From Bullera alba (Eukaryota; Basidiomycota; Tremellomycetes; Tremellales; Bulleraceae): a DNA stretch of 64,000 nt. Of this stretch, positions 24,004-36,300 are shown piece after piece (the first letter of the stretch is position 1; every line of letters starts with the position of its first letter). The stretch lies in contig BCIX01000001.1 of assembly GCA_001600095.1 (NCBI GenBank), positions 5,419,198 through 5,483,197 of the forward strand, in the 5' to 3' direction. The notes below the pieces were generated by a model. That model was not told the DNA's origin, did no database searches, and was given only the letters and a program-made list of their open reading frames with translations. Both the position numbers and the translations under genes were made by a program.

Positions 24004-25358
24004 ATGAGCTATTCAGGAAGTCAAGAGACAAAACCGGCCATACAACCTCCGGCGGGAGCTTATCGCGATGAGGAGGAGAGACTTGAGGTGGTCCCCGGGA
24101 TGTCACAGAATATAGTCTGGGCATTGAAGATACCCAAATTCCTGCTGGAACGATGGGAGCAAGTGGAAGAGGCAGGCGTGGAACTTGGTACACTGGTGGT
24201 GGACAGCTCGTCAGTCATGAGTTCGAGTGAACGACCCTCTCACCCCTTCTACCTTGTTGTATCTTGCAAGGAGGATCTTCGCTGACGGTCCGTATAGCGT
24301 GGTACCCCCAAAGGTGACTCTCAAGCTGCCCTCTGCCGGCCCCGATGAGTCTCGAGGAGAGTCCTCCAAAAGAGGCGCCGAGGTCGATGAGAAGCCCTCC
24401 AAGCGGGCTCGATATAACATGAGCAATCTTCCCGATGAATACGAGGTACCGAAACACGCCGATCATGCCCGGACGACGAACACGTACATCTTCACGGAAA
24501 AGGTCAAGAAGTGGGGCGCTACTGGATCCGGTTCGGGAGGGCCCAGTCGGCATAGACGGGAAAAGGGTGGGTTACCAGGCATGGCCTTGATCACGCGTGG
24601 CAGCCATGCTGACCGCCATCATAAGCTGAACCAAAACTGCTGGCTCAAGTGGCCCATGAGTTCACCATGCAGCCTGTTCAGAACGAGAATTATCTCAGGA
24701 TTCTACGTCAAAGACAGCTAGAATCGCAACAGACCAGGCGGTGAGTCATCCCCGCATTTCATATGGCTGGGAGTTTCGTGCTTATGACATTCGATGAACA
24801 GGCCTATCATGCAGATGGAGGATCAGGGATATACTCAAGGTCAACTCAATCAAATGGCCAGTGGATACTCGAATACGAATAGCAAATTCGGCCAAGGCCT
24901 TGTTGTGGGTATCCTGTACTTACTCAACGATCAGAAGGGGACAAGGGCTGATTCAGTCCCAGGCGCAGGCGAAGAAGAGGACAGGGGAGAAGAACGACAG
25001 GTTGGAACGAACCGAGCTCACCGATCGACTATTCGGTTTATTCAGCGAAAAGCCCTATTGGTCGATTGTCACGCTGCGGAAAACGCTCAAACAGCCTGAC
25101 GCGTGGTTGAGAGAAGTGCTCAAGGATCTCGCCGAGCAAGTCCAGTCAGGGGAATACCTCCATATGTGGAAATTGAAGGATAGTTGGAAACGAACAAAGG
25201 TCAAGCCGGATCCTCAGGGCAAGGTAGGGACAAGCGATGTCAAGGGTGAGGTGGATAGCGAAGCAGAAGACGAGGAAGATGAAGACGATGAGGACGATGA
25301 TGAGGATGACGATGAGGACCTGGAGGAGGTATTGCATGATATCCAGGAGCAAGCCTGA
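24004..25358 (+). CDS. TFG2: transcription initiation factor TFIIF, beta subunit (Tfg2/RAP30)
   Basis: General transcription factor subunit that helps RNA polymerase II bind the pre-initiation complex. It starts MSYSGSQETKPAIQPPAGAY. The N-terminal dimerisation domain includes IVWALKIPKFLLERWEQV and VVPPKVTLKLPSAG. A middle part carries AHEFTMQPVQNENYLRIL. The C-terminal winged helix reads RTELTDRLFGLFSEKPYWS, LRKTLKQPDAWLREVLKDLA and EYLHMWKLKD. The protein ends in an acidic run of about 25 Asp/Glu then HDIQEQA. Introns at 24209-24298, 24739-24801 and 24910-24954 fit normal consensus. One intron near 24597-24651 is needed to keep frame but has a weak donor: either GTGGCA or a GC donor. The C-terminal acidic tail is longer than in yeast or animal homologues I know of. 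Confidence 0.9.
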
Positions 25359-25899
25359 TTTGCAGGGTTGCCACTTGGTAAGGAAGCCCGGCGCGGCCGC
25401 TCCCTCAAGTGCAGCCCTGCGAGGCATACTCCGCAGGCTGTAGCTCCTTGCCGATACCCGGGGAACGATGTATCGTATAAGCCATGCCACTGACCTATCC
25501 GCGTTTCTGTGAATTTGTCGTACATGACCGGTCATCGGTAGGGAACCGTTGGCAACGGCGAAAGTCTGGTTGCTACAGTCCCCATTTGCGCCAGACGCAG
25601 GGACTGGGTGGGTCGCTTTCAGCACGCGGCACTTGGCTGGGTAATCGGATTACAGGTGCTCCGTAGACGATGAGGTCCAGCTCAGCTATGATGAACGTTG
25701 GGACTAGAAGTAGAGGGATATGCTCAAGCCCCAAAGCCTGCTGTAGAGTGTGGAATGGCTTATTGTATCAGACTACACTTCGCAGACGAGCAGCCGAACG
25801 ACAAAAATTAGGTGCATATCCACATTCCACGATCACATACTGACACTGAAAAGACTGGCCCCAGACCCCTTCGAGTCTAGCGGCCCCAAGGTGTCACTA
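25359..25899. other. convergent 3' intergenic region
   Basis: 541 bp between TFIIF-beta (+) and a hypothetical gene (-). Open frames here are antisense extensions without protein-like composition. No repeat seen. Confidence 0.5.
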
Positions 25900-27218
25900 T
25901 CACTTGCGATAGGAGACAATTGTGAATCCATCGTCCACGTTAGCCTCGGTCTGAGTATTGGTTCCGGGAGCTTCAGGTGGCATCAACTCCCTTCTCGGCT
26001 TGAATTCACCTCCGAGCACGCCAGCGTAGTCGAATGGCGCTTGATTAAGCAGAGTCTTTGTCAGTGAAGCGGCGTGTGAATCGACGTTAATGGACCCGAC
26101 GTCTGGCTCAGTCTCGGAGGCTTCTGGGACTGGTACGGCATCCTCTCCTTCGGCTGAGTCCCCAGTGTCTTCAGTTGCTGGCTCGTCGGTCACGAACCGA
26201 TCCGCAAGAGCTTCGGCTTGAGTGGAGATCTCGGCTGACTCTATGCCTCGTCAGCGAAATATACCTGGTAGAGGTCTTTGTGTAATGGCGTACTTTTCTG
26301 CTGCTGGCTTACGAAGTCGCTCCACGAGGTGAGGACAGTGCCCTCCTCCGCCAGCTTGTCACGGAGGACTTTCACTTCGTACTCAGCCTGTTTCATTGAC
26401 TTGGTCAGAGTTTCAACCTCTTGATCCATGGCCTTGGCGGTCTTCTTGGGCCTTGACAGCTGCAGTCGCCACCGCAAGGTATCACCCATCGCTCTGCGTT
26501 GTGCGTAACTGAGGTTGATGCTTGGGTCGGTCAGCAGGTCCATACGTTCTGCGGCACTGATGTTGCGAATCTGCTGGGACAGAAGAGAGACTTGCTGCGA
26601 TCTCTCGGTCAGAATCGCTCTCGCTAGAGCCAGGGCAGACGTCTCGGAGGCGTCTGCTCTGCCAGCAAAATCCTTGGGTAGGCCGTGATAGCTGTCAGCC
26701 GTGTCACCGTTGGCGATCTCATTCTTGAAGCCGGACTCGAGCCAATCGGTACAGCCGTGGAGACTGTTCAGCCACAATTTGTGGTTCCAAAGCTCCATGG
26801 TATCCTGGTCGCGGTCTTTGTCCGACAGCTGGCACCGGACGATTAGCTGACGCGCCAGGTCAAGCGGTAGATGTTATCAGCAAGCAGCGCTCACCTTCGA
26901 GTTGGCGAGGAGCCTACGCTCGTACTCCTCGCGAGCTGCCTCAGCTGCGGTCAGCAAGGCTTCAAGACGTGTCTCGATCTGACTCGGTCCTTTCTGATCA
27001 AGAGTAGGGTCAAGGTCACTCGGATCCGTCCAAGGCAGCCCCTCCAAGGTAGTGAGGTCGAGACCTTCCCAGATCCACTCTAAACCTTCGCCCTTGGTTC
27101 CCGACAAGCTGGGTACTACCAGCGGCACGTAGAGTGCATTTGATGTGGTGTACAGCTGTGGGTTGATGAAGATACCAACTCCCGAAGTGTCTGTGCCCTC
27201 TGGTATCTGGTATTCCAT
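25900..27218 (-). CDS. hypothetical coiled-coil protein
   Basis: The start ATG at 27218 gives MEYQIPEGTDTSGVGIFINP. Three main exons: the first ends near ERRLLANSK (about 26893), the second runs about 26850-26297, and the third ends at the stop at 25900. The N-terminal third is a compact domain with LYVPLVVPSL and LEWIWEGLDL. It is followed by helical, heptad-like segments (SQIETRLEALLTAAEAAREE; LTKSMKQAEYEVKVLRDKLA) that predict a coiled coil. The C-terminus is acidic (about 26100-26200) then ends GFTIVSYRK. There is no signal peptide or TM segment. I do not recognise a family. Splice sites and consistent coding composition support a real gene. A TATAAATA box lies 247 bp upstream of the start. 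Confidence 0.7.
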
Positions 27219-27463
27219 CTTCGTGTCGATATAGCTTGATGGTCAATTTGTGTTATCGAAGGGAGAACTAACTGGTAGAATCTTCCAGGGTGGATATGTC
27301 AAGAAATTCAGACCGGGGGGAACCTGTATTGTCTGCAGTCTTCTACCCAAAATCTGTCGACGACCGAACTCCGAACGCGGGGGGCAACTTCCAGCTCTCC
27401 AAACGTGCAACATCTGAATCCTCCTTTGACGCTCCTCTCCTCGACACATTCGGCTTTACTCCG

Positions 27464-27471
27464 TATTTATA
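27464..27471 (-). promoter_or_regulatory. TATA box candidate
   Basis: TATAAATA on the minus strand, 247 bp upstream of the start at 27218. Position and match are good; no functional evidence. Confidence 0.45.
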
Positions 27472-27750
27472 GATACGTCAGTTGACTGCTGCACGTCGCA
27501 TATGACGTCGATTGGCTGCTGTGACGCTACCCTATCAGAAGGCGATTATCTCCTCGCGTTTTACTTCAACCTGAATGAGGTCATCAACTGTGAGTCTGCC
27601 GTCCTTCGTAGCTTGAATGCGATACCGATCTCATGTTACATGTACGTGTGGCAGTGGCGGTCAAAGATGGACGCAGCCGAGTATCAGCGATTTGTCGACG
27701 GGTGAGAAGGAGGAGTTGCTCAGGTCGAGCACATAGAAGCAAAAGCCACC

Positions 27751-27783
27751 GCACGCAGCTTGCACGCAGCTTGCACGCAGCTG
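27751..27783. repeat. 11-bp tandem triplication
   Basis: gcacgcagctt, gcacgcagctt, gcacgcagctg in direct succession, one mismatch in the last base. Confidence 0.9.
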
Positions 27784-27930
27784 TTCTAGTGAAATTGAGC
27801 TGGTAGGGGTGGTACCGTGGGAATTTATCTCTTCCACTCCGCTGAAATAGCCCGAGCGCCCCGCGGCCAACCTGAGGCTCTTGTGCCCGACTGCCCGTGA
27901 ATCTTTTTGATTAACTTACTAGAAGATGGG

Positions 27931-27950
27931 TTGGACTTGGTTGGACTCCT
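27931..27950. repeat. 10-bp tandem duplication
   Basis: ttggacttgg then ttggactcct, with the preceding gggt extending the period-10 match. Confidence 0.75.
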
Positions 27951-29153
27951 TCAGTGTGCTAAGGTCGGAGACGAGCTTTCACTCGCACATCTCTCGTAAC
28001 GATCTCGTGGGACAGATTGCTTAGGAAGGCGTGTTGTCTTGCTACCCGGCGACCCGCTGACCAAGGACACAGGTCCACGAGAAGGGAGAATCCAGTCGCC
28101 AAGATGGAGCGTGACACGGATAGGGACCATTTCGCGACAAACCTCAGTCTCACCACGCTCATCGTAGTCTGCGGAACATCTATCGAGCCTTAGCCATCGA
28201 CAGCCGTGTCGCTGCCATCGTTGTCAACCGCGGCTCGCTGCACCTTTCAAGTCGGTCCGGGTGACAAGAATAGTGGCTCAACCGCTGACCCACACAGTAT
28301 CGCCGAGTTGTGTCACCCACCCTTCCATTGTCGCCAATACCGACTGTGCCGGAGCACGATCAAGACGGAAAGATGGACATCGATGCGATGTTGGGCTGGA
28401 TGAGACCTGTACGGGAAGGACCCGTCCTCATCCTGTGAACCGGGAGCCTCTCAGGTTTCAAAATCAATTTCAGAAGGATCAAGCGATGCCCGTGGGAGAC
28501 ATCGCCTGCCGAAACAGCTGCACTATCGACAGGCTTGTCTGCCCACGCCTTGACGTGTCAATGCGAACTACCTCGATACTAGTATAACGACCCAGCAAAG
28601 GATTCGGTGCGCGCCTAGACCTCCTCCAGCTTCGCCGAGTGAATTTGTGCGTGTGCATGTGTACGCTGTCGCCAGCGAGGGGTCACCGGTCCGCTATATG
28701 TGCACTCAGCTAGATGCGTTCCGACGGATGGCCACATTTGTGGGTGTGAGAGTTGGCCACATCCTTTCATCCTCCTTTGACGATACTCACCCCGTCATCG
28801 CCGCCACAGGACTATGTAGTGCTTTCCAGCATGTTGTCAACAGTGGACTCGTCCTAGCATCCTATCATCCAATCACAACACACATTACCAGCCCTCTTAT
28901 CAACTCCGCACCCAGAAACCCTTCGCAACGCACACTGCTCTGAGTCTTCTGACCACTTACACTCATTACCATAGCCCATAACGCCTCTACATCCGCCACC
29001 CATCCGTCAACACCTCCAGAGAGTATCAAGACCCCTCCACACCTGTAATCACAATCTACACCTAAATCACCAGAGCGAAAATTTGGACTTCGAATTACGA
29101 AACGATAGCCGCTGGACGCGATCAAGACTTGACTGGGCGCATCTGACCAGCCC

Positions 29154-31618
29154 ATGCAAGTGCGGCCTTCGTCGGTACCGCCCAAGAGTATACTGAAGAA
29201 CGGACCGCTGTACCAAGCTCAATCACAGGCTGGTTCCCCTAGTAGTCTATTCGGATCTTTCAGTTCAGGCAGGCAAGCACAAAGTCCTTTTCCCATCGCA
29301 AACTTCGCCCCTACCCAACGACCAACACCGTCTTTCCTATCACAGTCAGCTAATAACTCTCTCAATCCCCTATACCCCCCATTCACAACATCATCAAACA
29401 TGTCGGCCGTATCATTCGCTCCCTCTCACGGCTCGATCTCCGCGCCTCTGGACCCCTTTGCGCCTCGGGCTCTTTCCTCGAGCATGCCCTTCGCGATGCC
29501 GTCCACTCCTTCAACCGCCTCTGACAACGCCTATTCGACGTTCAGCCTACCGCAGCCTTCTGACTCGATGTACAAAGATCCAACGACAACGACAGCTACA
29601 ACAGCGGATCAGACCGCTCGGCAAGCTGCAGTGAGGGCAATGCTGGACAGCAGCAGACCCGTGCTCACGCACAGGGTGCTGGCGGGACCAGATGGCCGGA
29701 CAGATACCGTCTCACGACCCTTGGACGTCCGTGCCATCGCCGAGCTCTTGGGGGCCAGAGGAGCAGATGGCAAACGATTCACTACGGGGGCAACGCGTAC
29801 TGCCACTGAATCTACACCATCTACTGGCAGTAAGTTGAATCCGTGGAATTGGTTCAGTAGACGTTCATCAGCCACATCGGGAACTGGAACTAGGCCAACG
29901 GAAGAGGAGGAGAAAGCGGCTGCGCGTCAGACCGTCCTACCTTTGACGGATACGGAAGACCTGTTGAAGCTCGCATATCAAACAGGCGCGGAAGACGGTG
30001 CAAAAAGCCAAGGTATGTAAAGGTCAACGACTTGTTGCTAACCCACCTCCAGTCGCCTCCAGCTCGTTCGGCGGGACGATCCCTAACAATTCAACGGCAT
30101 CCGGTGCAACCGTGCCCAACACCTTGTCAACATCTCAACAAGCGCTCAGCTCAGTACCGCCCGCTTACAGTGCGACACCTTCCACCGGATCCCACGCTCA
30201 GACATCGGCTGGAGGTGTTCAAGCCATGGGCAAAGACATGTACTCTGTCTGGGAGGACAAGGATGGTTGTATACATGCTTCGTTCAAGCAGCCTCCGGGC
30301 CCTGGTACGCATGGCTTGTCTGCGCAGACAAACAACAATCGATTGAGTGTTACAATAACATACAAACCGATTGACGGTAAGTCTCCTGAACGCTGCTCGC
30401 ACACCCGCTAATCGGGATATGCATGCGTTTCTTATAGGAACACAAAGCAATGTGACCATGACTGGCGCAGGCTCTGCAGTGGGATCTCAAAGCTTCCAGC
30501 CAACATCGCAGACGGGAACGAACCCGTTCAGTCCACCCGGACCTAGGAATGGCCCCAGGCCAGAGACACAACAGTACTGGCAGGGGGTCGCGTCAAGAGG
30601 AATGCTCCCCCGGCAACACCTAAGAGCAGTTCTGAACGCTGATGACGGACTGAAGAGCTACCTCAGTCTCGGCGGGTTATTGAACGTCGACACTCCAAGC
30701 GGTTTTTCGGCTGCTCGAGACAGATTCAACACGCTGATGTACTACCAGGAGTCCATCAAGAAGCACTGTGAGTCATCTGGCAGACAACGTGGCCTTCGAC
30801 CGTCGTGCTGACCAGAAATCTCAGTCGAGTGCACGGATGCAGAGCTTTTGGAGCTCTCTGCGCTGGCCAATGAGCTACACGACCATGGACAGACCAGGGA
30901 CCAAATAGTATCTACGATCGAGAGTGAGGCCGCAGCCGTGAATGTGAGAAGGCGACCAGACACCTCTGCTACCGGATCCGCCGCCGACCTGTCCCTCATC
31001 ATGACAGAGTGAGTCGCAACAGCGCGTAAGAGGAAGGCGTGACGACTGACAGAACGACAGCATCGCTGCCGCCCATCGAGAGAAGGCTCAGTCGGTGAAA
31101 AAGAGATTTGATGGTGATCTTTCCCAGGCTGCAAAGTGGCACAAATTGTGGGATGATACCGACAGGACATCTACCATCCACAAAAAGCAGTATAGCCAGG
31201 ATTGGATCAGTATGGGCGGCGAGCTGTCCGCAACGCAGGATCCGACTACCGGCCGCGACCTTACACAGAGCGAGAAATTGCGCAATTGGGAGCTCAGCAG
31301 ATACCGTGAAATGACGGCCACCGAGATCGCCAATGAGCTCAGGTCGAAGTGTAAGTCCTAGACTCTGTGCATCTTCGTCAATCATGCTGATTTGTCGCAG
31401 GGATCGTGACAGAGGACCAGGCTTGGTCGGCAGCCTCCAAATTCGTCGACGACCTGGCATTCTCGGAGCCTTGGAAAGCACAAAGTGCCGGCACGGACAT
31501 GGACAACTACATACACTCCGTTCGGACGACGACTTGGGGCGAGAGTCTCCGGGAAAAGGCTAACGGACCCACCACGTCACACACTACGCCGTCTACAGTT
31601 CCATCGACTGGTCCATAG
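29154..31618 (+). CDS. hypothetical protein, low-complexity N-terminus with conserved helical C-terminal half
   Basis: Start ATG at 29154 (MQVRPSSVPPKSILKNGPLY); stop TAG at 31616. The first about 300 residues are Ser/Pro/Thr/Gln-rich and disordered. A compact segment MYSVWEDKDGCIHASFKQPP then LSVTITYKPIDG looks like a small beta domain. The C-terminal half is helical and charged: RDRFNTLMYYQESIKKH, FECTDAELLELSALANEL, AKWHKLWDDTDRTSTIHKK and RNWELSRYREMTATEIANEL. At least six exons with standard short introns (for example the GTAAGT donor at 30378 and GTGAGT at 30768). No signal peptide, TM segment or known catalytic motif is visible. I do not recognise the family and propose no function. 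Confidence 0.75.
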
Positions 31619-31799
31619 CTAAGAGCAGGGCTCACCGAATACAAACATGTTTGACATCCTGACTGTGACGGCTTGGCTGGGAAGGTCATGATTTCATAAT
31701 TTCGGTGCTGCAGTCTCTCTGAGATCTATGTCCTTCTACTCTACAACGGTGACCACGTGGGTGGGCGTGGCTTCTAAGAACGGGTGTCCAGCCAGTCGA

Positions 31800-32223
31800 T
31801 TAGATCTGAATCTTCATTTCGCCGTCTTCCTCTGTAAAAGCGACATAAGTCCAGAGCCACATTCTTTGACGGAGAAGCTTCGTTGAACTCACCGACATGC
31901 TCAACCGAATGGTGGTTTCCGCTGATGGTCTCCGAGTGTAAAGAGTGGAAGTGCTCCTCTGGCAACTTGACCGTGATAAAAGGGAAGACTGTGAGGCGTG
32001 TGTGAGTCAACGTTGAACACCTCAGAACTGATCTGTAGCCTCACTGGTCGAATTCAGGTTATCATCTTTGACCACCTGACCGCCGTTGTTTTTGATATCG
32101 TCGATGACCTTGGCTTTGTTCTCGGTCGTGGCTTCCTTCTTGAACTTGACGATGACTGGGATGCCAGTTAGCGACGACTCAGCCGAGCAGGATGTACGAC
32201 TAACCGTTCTTGGAGTTTGACAT
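31800..32223 (-). CDS. PBI2: small I9-type proteinase inhibitor (proteinase B inhibitor Pbi2-like)
   Basis: Four-exon gene for an 85-residue protein, assembled from splice sites: 32223-32205, 32155-32045, 31988-31893 and 31831-31800 (258 coding bases including TAA). It begins MSNSKN, continues VIVKFKKEATTENKAKVIDD then IKNNGGQVV, and after exon 3 reads FPFITVKLPEEHFHSLHSE and SVEHVEEDGEMKIQI. This is the beta-alpha-beta-beta-alpha-beta plan of the peptidase inhibitor I9 family: stand-alone homologues of subtilisin propeptides such as yeast Pbi2/LMA1, which inhibits vacuolar proteinase B and aids vacuole fusion. Length (75-90 aa in the family), the IVxFKK start and the VExD ending all match. 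It is cytosolic, with no signal peptide. Because each exon is short, the gene is easily missed by ORF-based calling. Confidence 0.87.
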
Positions 32224-33320
32224 GGTTGCTAGTGTGCTTTTGAGTCTACGGAAAGGGTTGGAGGTGGTGTAGCGCAACAGCGTGGATGGGAGCGAGTGGT
32301 GAGTATATAGTGAAGCAGATCTTGAGGCAGAGTGACAAGAAGCAGAGGAAGCCAGACATCATATTATGACGTTGTTAGTGGCGACAGGACACGGAATCAA
32401 ATCTTTGCCCGTAGCGCTCGGTCATCGCCGAAGTCAACCGGTGAGACGCGCCGGCGCGCGAGCTGCAGCGGCCAGCAACCATCTTTCCGTCGAGTCTTCT
32501 AGCCCTCTGGGCTCTGGCAAGCTCTGATCTAAACGCAGTTGACAAAAGTGTCGCTGGAGGTCGTCTCCTGAATATACCAGAGGGACCGAGATGAAGCATA
32601 CTCATTGCCTACATTGTTCGCTGTACAGTTACAGAGTACTCTACGTCTCACGACGTGGCATGGTCGGGCTAGGTGCACGCCCCTTAGTCAAGATTTGATT
32701 CCGGACGCGTTTCACCTTGCAGGCTGTCCACCGCTTTGAAATTGACAAAGCCTGCGTTGCTGCTCACTTTGTAACGCACCCATCAAGACCGACCTCAACG
32801 ACGACATCCACCAGTAGTCCTGCTCGAAGCAGATCACTATACACCTCCGCTCTTTCCACCTCTACGATTCTTTACGACTCACACGCGACGAAGAAAAACG
32901 AATTTCACGCGCAAAGGACGGTGTCCTCTCCTGTCCTCTCATCATAAACAGCACATCCATAGTCCAGCCGGATCGCTTTGCACTGGCAAACATCCACTCG
33001 ATTGATACCTTAGTATCGGCTCACACTTTGTTGTAATCGAAGCAATCAATACGTCTTCGACTGTCACGTCCGAAGTCGCGCTGGCACGTCTTGCCTGCAC
33101 CTTCGTTTCACATACCTGCCCGACGGGCTCGAGAGGGCCAAACAGTCTGTCTCCGGGCTGAAGCTGGTCGAGCGAAACCTGCGCCTACACTTTCGAGCTT
33201 CAAGCACATCTCGCACTTCAGGAATCATCTTAATGTCGGCTCGGTAGTCCGCGATCGCCTGCTCAATCTTCTCCGCTATTTGCTAGGTCCGTTCTCACTC
33301 TCTATCTCGAGACCACCGAC
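32224..33320. other. promoter and long 5' leader of the chitin synthase gene
   Basis: 1.1 kb between the divergent Pbi2-like start and the chitin synthase start. No protein-coding gene is supported. The part after about 32710 is C/T/A-rich and probably transcribed. It holds at least one tiny upstream reading frame (33233-33247). Confidence 0.5.
33233..33247 (+). promoter_or_regulatory. four-codon upstream ORF in the chitin synthase leader
   Basis: ATG TCG GCT CGG TAG, ending 73 nt before the chitin synthase ATG. If the transcript starts upstream, this uORF could dampen translation; the transcription start is not visible from sequence. Confidence 0.35.
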
Positions 33321-36300
33321 ATGGCACCGTCCCGCTTTGACGATGTCCCGCTCCCCTTCAGTTCGAACAAACCTATACCTACGCGGCAACCCATCATGAA
33401 TCGGAACCAATCCCTCAAACGGGGCAAAACCCTCACCAGACCGGAAAGGCATGTCGTGCCCGCCCCGCTCATCGCCCCGCCTACTTCGGATTTCGCTGGA
33501 GGCGCAACTGGCGCAACTAAATCAGGGATGGACTGGTGGGTGTTATGGTCATATGCCACCACCTTCTGGGCCCCACCAGCTTTACTCAAGCTGTTCGGGA
33601 TCAAGGAGAAGCAGAGCAGGCAGGCCTGGAGGGAGAAAATCACTCTGTGCTGGATAGCGATCCTGTTGGGCGCGATCGTAGGCTTCGCTACAATGGGACT
33701 TCAACGAGCGCTGTGTCCGGGAGGCGATGATAGCAACAGCGTATACGAGAGATTAGGAGACAACAGATGTGAGCAGCTTTGTCGTCCCGTGATTGATAAG
33801 GGGACTGACCAGTCAATGCTAGTAACGCTCAGTATCGAAGGTTGGGTGTTCAATGTCTCAACTTCCTTGACTCAACAGGATGTGGACTTTTACCGGATAT
33901 CCGAGCAGATGCCAGGACAGGATATAACGAACCTATTCGTTCGGGAGCGGACAAGATACCCGCAGTGTTCATCACCGGCGCGATACGCCTCGACGCCTCT
34001 TTGTCGTTCGTCTGCAGACGCCGGCTCGGCTACAACTCAAAATGGCACGCTTCAAGCTTGCCCCCTTCCTACACTTTCACAACAGCAGAATCTCGATGCT
34101 CTTCGGATACAAAACACGACGAAGCTAGAAGGTTATTCCTGGGATCAAGTCGCTCGACTAAGGGACTACTTGGTCATTGAAGGATTCGTTCTCAACATGT
34201 CGCCGTACATTGCAGCAAACCCAAAGCCAATACCAGGCGATGACATCGATGCTGCCATCCGGACTGTCCTGTCAAACCAGTCTACGTCAGGCAAGGACGC
34301 AACCAGGTTGTTCTACAACAGGAAGGTGGCAGAGGATGCGGTTGAATGCCTCAAGACGAGATACCTCGCCGGAAGGATCGATCGTACCACACCGGGATGC
34401 TTTGTCGCCAATCTCTTCCTATACTCGTCACTAGTGGTCATCCTTGGCGTTGTCTTCGCCCGATTCGCCATGGCTTGTATTTTCAACTGGTTCCTCTCCG
34501 CTAAGCTCATACGCCCACCGAAGGATCTTGCCCGACACGCCATCTCGCCGGCGGTCATGCCGGAAGGCGCCAATGTATCTGTCAACAATAGGACTGGTAC
34601 CGCCCCCTGGGCTGCCGCTGACGGGAGGAGGAAACCGACAAAGCTTGCCAAGAATGGAATCTCCTCGTCCTCGTCTACTCTAGTCAACGGCCAGCCAGAC
34701 CCGGTCATCTCCTTGCAGCAAATCGGGTCCGAACTCTTCACCGTCTGCCTCGTCACTTGCTACTCCGAAGGCGAAGACTCGGTTCGTGGCACCGTCGAGT
34801 CAATTGCTGCGACCAATTACTCAGATTCAAGAAAGTTGCTTTGGATCGTCTGCGACGGAATGATCACAGGTCAGGGAGAGAAAATGTCGACGCCGGACAT
34901 TTGTGTGAGCATGTTGGATGCGGATCCACGATTCGGAAACCCCATGCCTATGGGCTACATCGCTGTTGGAAGTGGAGCAAAACGCGAGAACCGGGCTATG
35001 GTCTACGCTGGACATTACGGTGAGTATCTGCTCTCTTTCCTACGGTATCCCCGCTGAGACACCGCAGTTTCGAAAAACGGACACCGGACGCCTACGATCA
35101 TCGTCGTCAAATGCGGCATGACCGGCGAAGCGAAAGACAAGAAGCCCGGTAACCGAGGAAAGAGAGACTCTCAGCTCATCCTCATGAACTTCTTCTCGAG
35201 AGTCACCTACAACGATAGAATGTCGCCATTGGACTTCGACCTGTTTAGAAAGATCCAAACTTTGATGGGTATCACCCCGGACTATTTTGAGACTGTTCTC
35301 ATGGTGCGTGGTCATCGGTTTGGGTAGAGCAGAGCAAAGCTTACGTTGACATTAGGTCGATGCCGATACCAAAATCTACCCCGATTCGCTGAAGCACCTC
35401 ATCAACTGCATGATGGCCGACAACATGATCATGGGCGTTTGCGGTGAAACGCGTATCGCCAACAAGCGGCAGTCCTGGGTCACCGCTATTCAGGTTTACG
35501 AATACTTCATCTCGCACTACTTGGTCAAGGCGTTCGAGTCGGTGTTTGGTGGTGTGACTTGTCTGCCTGGTTGTTTCTCAATGTACCGGATCAAAGCGCG
35601 GAAAGACATGGATAACGATTGGGTACCTATCCTGGTCAAACCCGAGATCGTCAGGGAATACTCTCAATCCGAAGTCCACACCCTGCACCAGAAGAACCTC
35701 CTCCTCTTGGGTGAGGATCGTTTCCTCTCCACCATCATGTTGCGGACCTTCCCAAGGAGGAAAAACATATTCTTGCCCCAAGCACGTTGTCGAACCGTGG
35801 CCCCGGACACATTTTCCGTGCTCTTGTCTCAACGGCGACGATGGATCAACTCGACAGTACACAACCTCATGGAACTGGTCCGAGTGAGAAACCTTTGCGG
35901 CACATTCTGCTTTTCGATGCAATTTGTGGTGTTTATGGACCTGGTAGGAACGGTGGTCCTGCCCGTGGCAATCTGCCTCACTGGGGCTCTTATCGTCAAC
36001 TCCATCATCACACCGCCTAAATCCTTCCAAGAGGCGATTCCACTCATGCTGCTGGCCGCGGTGCTCGGTCTGCCTGCGGTGCTGATCCTGATCACTACTC
36101 GAAAGGTCATTTACGTCGCCTGGATGATGGTATACCTGCTTGCCCTGCCGATTTGGAATTTCGTCCTACCCGTCTACTCGTTCTGGCACTTTGACGATTT
36201 CTCTTGGGGAGAGACGAGAAGGGTTGAAGGAGAAGTAAGGTCGAAAGGACATGACGACAAGACCGCAGTGTTTGACGGAACGACTATTCCACTGCGACGA

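Larger units (their letters stand above)
27219..29153. other. divergent intergenic region, 1.9 kb, no supported gene
   Basis: The longest gene-free stretch of the window. It contains a TATA box for the minus-strand gene, a perfect 11-bp triplication (27751-27783) and a 10-bp duplication (27931-27950). The last 250 bp before 29154 are C/A-rich leader-like sequence. Open frames in it lack recognisable domains or splice support. Confidence 0.5.

Noticed and set aside
28206..28943. Several 65-108-codon frames in the 27-29 kb spacer
   Set aside because: No consistent frame, no domain, no splice support; length is as expected by chance at this GC content.
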